In this document: piece by piece, positions 56,323 through 64,000 of the stretch
Layout of the letters: every line of letters begins with the position of its first letter
Position numbering within the stretch: the stretch's first letter is position 1
Notes under the pieces: generated by a model
Database searches by the model: none
What the model saw: the letters and a program-made list of their open reading frames with translations, nothing else
Told to the model about the DNA's origin: nothing
DNA from: Plicaturopsis crispa FD-325 SS-3
Taxonomy: Eukaryota; Basidiomycota; Agaricomycetes; Amylocorticiales; Amylocorticiaceae
Assembly (NCBI GenBank): GCA_000827205.1
Contig: KN832555.1
Coordinates: 1,476,893-1,540,892 of the forward strand
Direction of reading: 5' to 3'
Length of the DNA stretch: 64,000 nucleotides
Translations under genes and position numbers: made by a program

Positions 56323-58152
56323 AGCAAATGTTGCGGGAGTCTCCATGTCGATATATTATCATTTTAGGGTGCAATATTACCACGGTGAATTTAGGCTGCT
56401 TACTACTTATGTCTGACAATGTCAAAACACATTATGCAGGGAGAAAATATCAGGAAAACGAGACGGTGATCGGGGGATGGTGGCAGAATAGAAGGGAAGA
56501 AAAAGGGTAGTTGTGGAGGTCAAGATGTATAAAGTGACCTGTCTTTTGAGGTGTTCAGTTAAACACATGCGAGCATGATCGATGGGCTGATCTGATTGAT
56601 TGTCAAATATCGCGTTCTAGGTAGCAGGCGCTAACGCGTGGTTCCAGTAGAGGCACATGGTCCAGTTAAGGGCAGGTTGGTAAACATAGACGGAATTCTC
56701 GGCCCGATGAACCGACTACTTAAGTTGCATCAGCAAAAGTCCGATTTTCTGCAGGCGTCTTATCAAGTGTTATTTGAGAAGCTTAAGTCGCTGAGATATT
56801 GTCGTTACTGAGAGGACATGCAGATCCACTGATCGATCAGACGTTCAACTATACGAGTCTCAATATAACCTTGATCTTATAAGACGTGTACCGGATGTGC
56901 TTCCGACACTGTAAATTGTTGATTGTAACGCGGACGGTACGAGCTGTATCATATGCTTCAACCAGGGCCCAGGGGTGTCCATCGTGCTGGCCTAAGCCCT
57001 AGCGGTGCATAGGAAGTCCTTGTGTCGGTGCGCTTGTTTAGTGTTTGTTGATGGGAGGGGACCGGCAGGTGAGCGTTAGCGAGGTAATCACGGGCGGGCG
57101 TAAATACTGCGACGGTGAATGGACGTGAGCGCAAGGTCAAGATTGCAGAGGTTGACTGGAATCAGGCCCTACCTGAGAGGTTTAGCGACGATGTACAAAT
57201 GTGATAGGCGGGTACAATCTCGTCCCGTCATATATGCTGCTCGAGAGTAAGTATCTAGAGGGCAAATAAGCACGTCAGCCTGCGAAAACAAACATGTATG
57301 ACTCACCTGTGCATTATATACGGTATCCGTCAAGCCTCCGTTCGCGACGCCTGAGTCGTCATGGAGATCAGTCGCATTTCACCTCAACGTACACATGAGA
57401 CGTACCTTTGGCTTGAGTTTGAGCGCACCCAAATGGTTGTTGAGAGCGGAATAGTACTTACTCGATAGTGGTTTGGAGTGCGCGCGGGGAACTTTTTGTG
57501 GACGACGGTGGGCCTGAAAGCTGGCGGGTTTGCGAGTGCGTTGAATTGGGTTTAGTTGTCCAGTGTGGACCCAGGGCTGTCGATTCGAGTTTGCATTGGA
57601 TATGTTGCACCGTAACTGTCTTTGGCGAGCGAGAACAAATGAACGTCGATGTGGCAATTGCAGAAGACTTTTGCGCGGCGCGCGGCGTCGGATTTCGTCC
57701 TGTATAGGACCAAATCTCACGCCACGATCTCGTTGCAGGCACTTTCGACTCAAAGTCAGGGTCCTGTTTTACTTGCTCGCTTTGCTTGCTCATGCGCGCG
57801 TCTCGTGTGGACCATCGACATCGCTTTGATACATGGCCTGCCATACTTACGACTGCTTTGTGCCCAGCGTACGCGTCCGCTCTGTCGACTATTCTTCCCA
57901 AGTGCTGCTCTGCGCTGACTACAGGTCTCTTTACAGCGGGAACCTGACCCGGCAAGTGCGCAGTGCCCGGATAGTATACAGTGTGCACGATTTTCTGTCA
58001 AGTGGTAACGTGTTGTATGGTGGCGCCCGCGGGATAAATATCACGACATCAAGGTGTGAACGCTCCCCAGTTCTCGGGAAATTCCAATTCATACGATGCT
58101 CTGATACCGTCCAGCGGGTACGTATGTATTGTTCGGTGTCTCCCTGCGGTCC

Positions 58153-58200
58153 GTTTCTCTTCACTGCTCCCTACTCGTTTCTCTCCCCTGCTCCCTACTC
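58153..58200. repeat. Two-copy 24-bp tandem repeat
   Basis: 58153-58176 and 58177-58200 are adjacent copies of a pyrimidine-rich 24-mer (GTTTCTCTTCACTGCTCCCT start), differing at two positions. Likely a minisatellite by slippage. Confidence 0.8.
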
Positions 58201-58305
58201 ACAACCATACCATAGACCTTCTCTGGGCATGTGCTCGGTTGTAATCCACACAGTGCTGTGAACAACGACCTGCGTGTGGTAACAAGGTATGCTTTCCATC
58301 CGTGA

Positions 58306-58318
58306 CCCCCCCCCCCCC
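58306..58318. repeat. C(13) mononucleotide tract
   Basis: Thirteen C in a row. It is the longest homopolymer noticed in the window. Its length may be affected by sequencing or by slippage. Confidence 0.9.
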
Positions 58319-59123
58319 ATCGTTTGTTCATTTTGTTCATCGTGTGTGTTAGTTAGGTCTGGTGAGGCGCAGTCCCGACGTGTTCGTGCATCATGCTTGG
58401 TGCTCAGGCACTGAACTTGCCGAACCGCCGCCGGTGTTGCTTGTACTACACGGCAAGTACAAATGTGTTCATCATTCCTATATCTCCGTTGCTGCAGGTC
58501 ATCAGGTCACCCAAAGGATGCGCACAAGCCCCATTGCGGTCTTTTTGTGGTGATAATAATGTGAGCGAGGGCAGGTATGTTGTTGCAGGCTGTGTGCGCT
58601 CAAATCTGCCTTGTGCGCAACATCTTGTTCATGATTGTCAGAATTGGACTATGGTGACCATTTCCTGAGACCGGGATCACTGAAGTAAAGTATATCAACT
58701 TGGTTGTTTATTTAAGAAAGTGGGTGGATACTCACATTTTATAAATGGGTCGGTTGGCTTTGGGGCGGGCCTGTACCTGCATTGCTCTCAGCACAAAGTT
58801 TGAGGCTGTCTGTGTGGTGGTAGAATGTGTAGTTCCTGCAACTATGCATTGAAGGTGTCAGTGGGTTCTTATATGTAGAAAGTCGATAGATTAAGCTCAC
58901 CTGTACGAATGTGCACACAAACTGAAGAGAAACAGGTGGGGGGATAACAGATTGTACGGTTTATAACCGCAGCAGGATGCATAGTATCGCACTATACAAG
59001 GCAGAGACACTTGGCTCCACCTTGTGATATAATATAACCAAGAATTGGCTGAGGGCAGAATAATTTAATGGAGTTTGGGAGTTCATGTCATTCAACAGCA
59101 TCTGTTATTCAAAAAATAAACAG

Positions 59124-62100
59124 TTAATTGTGTAGAATAGGGTTTGCTGCAGAATTCTGATGCCTGTCTTGTAAGTAAGAAGTTTTTGTGGATAGATTCA
59201 AAGTATCAATACGATCTAGTTCACGCCGTAATTGCTGTGATAGTCGCCTACCACATATTGCAGTTGAAGGAAACCATCGTAAGATTGCAACACCTTGTAA
59301 AGTTTTGACTCTTGATAGCATAACATATATACCCTGTAAAGTCTTTGCACTATTTATATCTACAATTGCTACATCCATTGATAGTCCCTGGCATTTATAA
59401 TCTGTGAAACAATAGGCAGGTAAAAGAGGCATAAGATGACGTTTCACTGTACGTTGCACTTTGCCATATTGTGCTGATGATTTTAAAGTGAAGCTATAAT
59501 TTATATTGAAGATAGGTACAATATCTTCTTCCAAATCATCTGCAAATTTTCCTGAACCTTTGACATATACGTAAACTGCATCTGCAAACCTACGCCCCAT
59601 ATTATCAACATGATAATTTATCGAGTGTACAATCCCAATGGTACCATTAACAACATTTTTCCCAAATGCCAAATTTTCAGTGATCATTACCTTCATGCCA
59701 ACAAAGAGTGGTAGTTTACCCAAATGACTTTCTGTTTTTGATGATGGGATATTCCATAATGCTTGTTGAATTTGGCCTGTAGCAACCTGTTTTTCATATG
59801 TATCTGTTGAGTAATAAAGTTCCACAGTCTTTCCCATCCGCTTAGCATACTGATTGCATTTTTTCAAGTTAATAACATCTCGTAAAAAGGTAGATCCAAC
59901 AATGATTGGAGCATCACGGAAGCGTAATCCCTCTTGAGGATTATTGTTCCAAATATACGTGAAATCTCTTTGTCTTAGCACGTCAATGTCACTCACACTC
60001 TGGTCTTTGGACATCATCATTGCTCTGGAATCAGTACATTCTCCAACCCGCAGCCTATTGAGGAAATCAATATACCATGAATCATTTTTCTGTCTAATAT
60101 TTTTTGTTAGTTTGACTACTATATTAACTTGTCTCCAGACCCATATTCCTTGCATTTCTTGAACATTGTGATCATTTGAACTTGCATCATATGTTGGTTC
60201 ATCCACTAAGTTATGAGCATATAATGATCGCTGTCTGACTGGTGGAAGTTGCCCAAAATCTCCTGTAAAAATGACATTGACTCCTCCAAAGGGCAGATTA
60301 CTACTATATGGATCTCCGCTTTTTGCTAATTTAAGTTGGTTTGACACACGATATAAAACATGAGCACCTAACATTGAAACTTCATCAATCACAAGATATT
60401 TAACATTTTCCCAGATGTATTTGAGTTCGGTTACATTAGGCTTGGCTTTGTTATCTGGACTAATCATTGCTAATGCATGGATGGTATAACCCCCAATTAT
60501 CAAGGCAGCACAACCTGTTGGTGCAGTCAACATTAATTCATTAGCTCGTGACAACTTGCTAGATAAAAGCACAATACACCTGATTACATGTGACTTTCCT
60601 GTTCCACCAATTCCTGCAATATACATCAGTAATTGTTTGGTACCTGTTTCCATATGTTCTGATATAATATGAAATGCTCTCAATTGATCTTCATTTGAAG
60701 TAAGATTCATTTCTTCAATCACTTCTTGTACACATCGTTGAAATGGAGATAGCCTAGAAGATGATTCATTATCATTTATATTTGATTGCCTAGATACTAT
60801 GTCATCTAATGATGTTGCAATTACTGTCGGATGCCGTTCATGCTGCAAAAATGTGTGATTTATCTTAGTAATAGCCGACAGATCAAAATGGGGCCTTCTG
60901 TCGCTGGCTAGTTTCTTCATGATATCAGCATGTCTATTCATTGTTGAACTATAGCTCGATTGTATTAAAATGCTATCATCAATTTGCTGGCCAGTATAGA
61001 TACCTTCTGAACCTTCACATGCATCCAATGTTGCATCACACTCTTTACCTACATGATAATCTAGTGAATATGTATCCAACGAATTCATTTGATTACATTC
61101 ATTTTCTAAAATATGTTCTATATCTTTTTCTGAGGGTTCATTGCCACCTCTTCTTGCATATTCCTCAAGGAAAAAATCTGGTCCAAATGATGCATTACCT
61201 TGGGTGTGTCTATGGTCTTCTTTAGACTTGATAAGTAAGTCTCTAGCATCTTTACACTCTGCCATCACATTGATATTTTTTATTATGCCATGATGTCTAT
61301 GAGACATTCTAGGCTCATATTCAAGATATGCCTCATACCAGGTCTGTGAAGGGCACTTTAGATGCTTTGGATGTCTCCATGGTTTAAATAAAATCAGCAT
61401 CGAACGGGCCCAGTCGTTTCTTTCTTCTTCAGTTCTATCTTGGCGGGATATTGAAGATCCTAAAATCACAGGTATCTGAAACTTTTTTGCTTTGTGTAGT
61501 TTCAAACGATGAGTATAGTATTGAGGATGTGACGGCGATTGGAACCGACCTCTGACTGTTGGAACAATACTTTCACTATTTAATGTCAATATAGGGAATC
61601 TATATTTCTCTGGAATTTTAACTTTTGTTACACATCCGACAAAATCATATAAACACATAGACTCAGCCCATAAGTCACTAGTTCTATAAATATAATCATA
61701 TTGCTGATTCATAGCTGTTATTGATCCGTTTCCCAAAGTAAGTATTACTTGCTCATCTTTATTTAAGGTGTCACTGTTAACTTCAATTTCTGTATCCCCT
61801 TCAGGCTCTATTAAAGTAGATTCATTTGTAGTATCCCTGTCTAAGCTCTCAAGCGAATGTTGTGGTTGTGATTGTTGCTCGTCAAGATTCATACTTATTG
61901 CACTGTTCTGTTGATGATTCTCAATATTTTCTTCTGTAGTTGGCTCTGAGTTTGTAGTTCTATGATGCATACAATTACGTGTATATGGTCTTTCTTTGTA
62001 CCAGTTATCAAATAGTCGTAAATATGGTGTCCAATACAGGTTAACAAAATTTTCAGATTTATAGTGGTCGCCCCCTCCTATCAAGTAGCTCATAACTTGT

Positions 62101-64000
62101 TGATGAGATATTTCTTGTCGACCCATCAGACCATTTACGATGGTAACTAAAGCAGAAGATTTTTTGGGTTCTCCAGCAATTATATTAACACTATTTGATT
62201 GTGTAGCTGTTTTTTTGATGGCGTATTGGAGTGCAGCCAAACCAATATGTGCAGGTAAAGAAGGTTTTGTAATATAGTCAGTCACATAGTAAAGTAGGGC
62301 TTTAGCAGCTTCACCTGATCCAATGAATTTTAGATCAATATTACATTGTAAGAGAAAAATGACAAGATCATTATAAGCTGCTATACGGGGATGGAATCTA
62401 CGGAGAACAATTGATTTAGTTTCTTCATCGATATATGTAAGCTCATTTGTACAACCATTCATGCGCATTCTACAGTGCTTATCTTGATCTTGTTTTTTAG
62501 GAGGTCCTCCTTTCAAGTATTTCCAACAAGTTGCATTATGGACGTGCCAATTATATGATTTCACAATTTCATTTACAAATGTGATATAGCTGCGGTCAAA
62601 GTCGCTAGGGGACAGAAGTCTAATTGATGGTTGTGGTATTGTCCCAGGATGAGGATCATCATTTGGATTGCCTCTCTTAGGTTTTGGAAGAGGAACACCA
62701 CTAACTTCCTGAACTATCTCATTGCTACCCAAAAACTCACATTTGATAATGCTCTCTAACCAAGATATCATTGACTCTCTATAATGAATTGATTGAGCCA
62801 TCCGGTCACGTAAACCTTGAGGGGATGGATGACCATGGAGCCAGATTAGCATATGAAGATGAAGACTGCCTTTTCCTTGTGCTTCTACTGTAGCGTAATA
62901 GCCTATGCACTTTCCAAATAAACCGTTTTCATCATGTCCATAGCGTAGTACAACATCAATAAACTTAGTGACTATTTTATCAAAGAATAATGCACAGGCA
63001 GCGGGGTTATCAGCAACAATTAGCCGCCTTTTCCATTCATCAAGATCATCTCCTCTTAATGAATCTTGCACATCAATATTCTCGCCACTAAACAGTCTGA
63101 CAATTGGATGTTTAACATCAGATGGATTGAGAGTTAAAAATAAAGTTGCAGTCCCATAGTAATTCATCATTGCTCTGATTTCATTCCTTAGCTTTACTTT
63201 ATATGCAGCGGTCCCAGGAATATTATGGCCAATAAGGTTAACACGGCCCAATAAATTTAAGATTTGTTTTTCTGCAGGAAATATAGGCTTATACATAGGA
63301 TTGTCTTTAAGTCGTATCTCTAGACGGGACAATTCATTTATATCCACACTCAGTAGCTCTTGAGTAATATTATCATGTTTATCATTTGAAACAGTGAACC
63401 GAACATTATCAAAAATTGATTTCTTTTGAATGATATTATAATATACAAAAGCAAATTCTGGGTCACGTTCAAATGCAGTACCTTCCATCATCAGCATGTG
63501 TGTCAGTTGATCCTCTAATGTGAGCGGTAATCTTCGTCGTGGTTCATGAAACCCGCCTATCCCCCAAGGATCCAAATGCGGGAACAGCCATGATAAGAGA
63601 CTTGGGTTACGAAAGTCTGGGACAAGCTTGCTTCCAGCAGTAGATTGTATATATTTGTTTCCTTGTAAGCAGTGAGCTAAAGCTCTAGATTTCATTTGCA
63701 TATAACTAGCACTGCTAGAATCTCCTGCTGTAAAAGCAACATTTTCCATCAAGAATCCATCTCCTGTAGAAGGTAAAGATTCAATATCATTTCGTGTTGA
63801 ATAATCGGCTGTTGCACTATCTATAGCATTATTTGAAGGAAGATGTCCTATTTCTATAGAGCATGGTATACCTTCATCATCTATAGTAGATTCTTGTTCA
63901 AACATTCCATCAAGATTCTCTTGGCTAAATCCCTTGAAAACATCGTCAATAGCATAATGAGGATTATGCTGTATCAAGAATTGTACCATTGTCTTAACTC
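59124..64000 (-). mobile_element. Autonomous Helitron (rolling-circle DNA transposon), right part cut by the window edge
   Basis: A single AT-rich block covers 59124-64000 and encodes an intact RepHel protein on the minus strand. Its 5' end (TC terminus) must lie beyond 64000. The 3' end lies left of 59124, in non-coding DNA, and was not located. Composition differs clearly from the GC-rich host genes, and the reading frame has no break over more than 1600 codons and no intron. This suggests recent arrival or recent activity in the genome. Confidence 0.88.
59124..64000 (-). CDS. Helitron RepHel protein (HUH replication initiator plus PIF1-like helicase), N-terminus outside window
   Basis: The open frame runs from the edge to a stop at 59124-59126. 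There is no stop upstream of the ATG at 63989, so the N-terminus may lie beyond 64000. Numbering here starts at that ATG (1621 residues). Residues about 270-400 are the Helitron_like_N domain. It contains TLNPSDVKHPIVRLF and the metal-binding HUH motif KGSLHLHMLIWL (His377, His379). The catalytic tyrosine motif YYVTDYITK (Tyr568, Tyr572) follows. A long linker leads to a PIF1-family superfamily 1B helicase from about residue 1090. It has Walker A GIGGTGKS (Lys1132), Walker B LVIDEVSM (Asp1202, Glu1203), FTGDFGQLPPV, and a C-terminal TDYKCQGLS and YVMLSRVKTLQGV. The protein nicks, unwinds and re-joins one strand during rolling-circle transposition. All visible key residues are present, so it looks functional. 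Confidence 0.93.
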   Translation of the reverse strand, partial: VKTMVQFLIQHNPHYAIDDVFKGFSQENLDGMFEQESTIDDEGIPCSIEIGHLPSNNAIDSATADYSTRNDIESLPSTGDGFLMENVAFTAGDSSSASYMQMKSRALAHCLQGNKYIQSTAGSKLVPDFRNPSLLSWLFPHLDPWGIGGFHEPRRRLPLTLEDQLTHMLMMEGTAFERDPEFAFVYYNIIQKKSIFDNVRFTVSNDKHDNITQELLSVDINELSRLEIRLKDNPMYKPIFPAEKQILNLLGRVNLIGHNIPGTAAYKVKLRNEIRAMMNYYGTATLFLTLNPSDVKHPIVRLFSGENIDVQDSLRGDDLDEWKRRLIVADNPAACALFFDKIVTKFIDVVLRYGHDENGLFGKCIGYYATVEAQGKGSLHLHMLIWLHGHPSPQGLRDRMAQSIHYRESMISWLESIIKCEFLGSNEIVQEVSGVPLPKPKRGNPNDDPHPGTIPQPSIRLLSPSDFDRSYITFVNEIVKSYNWHVHNATCWKYLKGGPPKKQDQDKHCRMRMNGCTNELTYIDEETKSIVLRRFHPRIAAYNDLVIFLLQCNIDLKFIGSGEAAKALLYYVTDYITKPSLPAHIGLAALQYAIKKTATQSNSVNIIAGEPKKSSALVTIVNGLMGRQEISHQQVMSYLIGGGDHYKSENFVNLYWTPYLRLFDNWYKERPYTRNCMHHRTTNSEPTTEENIENHQQNSAISMNLDEQQSQPQHSLESLDRDTTNESTLIEPEGDTEIEVNSDTLNKDEQVILTLGNGSITAMNQQYDYIYRTSDLWAESMCLYDFVGCVTKVKIPEKYRFPILTLNSESIVPTVRGRFQSPSHPQYYTHRLKLHKAKKFQIPVILGSSISRQDRTEEERNDWARSMLILFKPWRHPKHLKCPSQTWYEAYLEYEPRMSHRHHGIIKNINVMAECKDARDLLIKSKEDHRHTQGNASFGPDFFLEEYARRGGNEPSEKDIEHILENECNQMNSLDTYSLDYHVGKECDATLDACEGSEGIYTGQQIDDSILIQSSYSSTMNRHADIMKKLASDRRPHFDLSAITKINHTFLQHERHPTVIATSLDDIVSRQSNINDNESSSRLSPFQRCVQEVIEEMNLTSNEDQLRAFHIISEHMETGTKQLLMYIAGIGGTGKSHVIRCIVLLSSKLSRANELMLTAPTGCAALIIGGYTIHALAMISPDNKAKPNVTELKYIWENVKYLVIDEVSMLGAHVLYRVSNQLKLAKSGDPYSSNLPFGGVNVIFTGDFGQLPPVRQRSLYAHNLVDEPTYDASSNDHNVQEMQGIWVWRQVNIVVKLTKNIRQKNDSWYIDFLNRLRVGECTDSRAMMMSKDQSVSDIDVLRQRDFTYIWNNNPQEGLRFRDAPIIVGSTFLRDVINLKKCNQYAKRMGKTVELYYSTDTYEKQVATGQIQQALWNIPSSKTESHLGKLPLFVGMKVMITENLAFGKNVVNGTIGIVHSINYHVDNMGRRFADAVYVYVKGSGKFADDLEEDIVPIFNINYSFTLKSSAQYGKVQRTVKRHLMPLLPAYCFTDYKCQGLSMDVAIVDINSAKTLQGIYVMLSRVKTLQGVAILRWFPSTAICGRRLSQQLRRELDRIDTLNLSTKTSYLQDRHQNSAANPILHN

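Larger units (their letters stand above)
56323..59123. other. Gene-poor stretch, 2.8 kb, left flank of the Helitron
   Basis: No gene recognised. The open frame 57458-57988 (minus, 176 codons) has no motif. The region contains a two-copy 24-bp tandem repeat and a C tract (listed apart). Base composition turns AT-rich after about 59000, so the 3' terminus of the Helitron on the minus strand probably lies between roughly 58300 and 59100. I could not identify its terminal hairpin and CTRR end with confidence. Confidence 0.45.

Noticed and set aside
57458-57988. Minus-strand open frame of 176 codons in the Helitron flank
   Set aside because: No recognisable motif or splice-consistent extension; overlapping frames on the other strand are equally long.
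1-64000. CRISPR arrays, tRNA, rRNA and retrovirus-like elements
   Set aside because: No regularly spaced repeats, no tRNA-like cloverleaf spotted by eye, no rRNA stretch, and no reverse transcriptase, integrase or capsid motif in the translated frames.

Overview
The window is nuclear DNA of a filamentous fungus, most likely a basidiomycete of the Agaricomycetes type. Genes are dense and cut by many short GT-AG introns (about 44-85 bp), coding DNA is GC-rich, neighbours alternate strand with short shared promoters, and the proteins are fungal in kind (Zn2Cys6 factor, Ssk2-type MAPKKK, Rpd3, Mtc1-type protein). I rebuilt gene models by hand, using splice-site phase and conserved family motifs. 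Nearly all complete models come out as an exact multiple of three.

Layout. 1-16 kb: the 3' end of RIB7 (riboflavin synthesis), a Dbl-type RhoGEF, the RNA polymerase II CTD phosphatase FCP1, a basic-secretory-protein-type zinc peptidase, a SnoaL/NTF2-fold protein, a divergent pair of transcription factors (Zn2Cys6 and bHLH), and a multipass membrane protein of unknown function. 16-31 kb: the HOG-pathway MAPKKK Ssk2 divergent from the GTPase DRG1/RBG1, a metallo-beta-lactamase-fold hydrolase, histone deacetylase RPD3, a DinB-like protein and the succinyl-CoA ligase beta subunit. 31-46 kb: a very long disordered protein, splicing factor SPF27, the 30-kDa complex I subunit, an Mtc1-like protein, a chromodomain protein with a large unknown C-terminal region, and the peroxisomal membrane protein PXMP4. 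47-64 kb: a Ras GTPase, then a gene-poor stretch with one doubtful small gene, a decayed old yellow enzyme gene, a LaeA-like methyltransferase, and an AT-rich autonomous Helitron that runs off the right edge.

Most genes are unrelated housekeeping neighbours, not a pathway cluster. Signalling (Ras, RhoGEF, Ssk2) and chromatin/transcription (Rpd3, chromodomain protein, FCP1, SPF27, two transcription factors) are well represented, but nothing in the order suggests co-function.

The most unusual signal is in splicing. Conserved reading frames can only be kept if DRG1 contains a 6-nt exon and a 1-nt exon (or a recursive splice site), and if the Ras gene contains a 2-nt exon. Two GC-AG introns also occur. 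Standard gene finders would probably frameshift or truncate these proteins.
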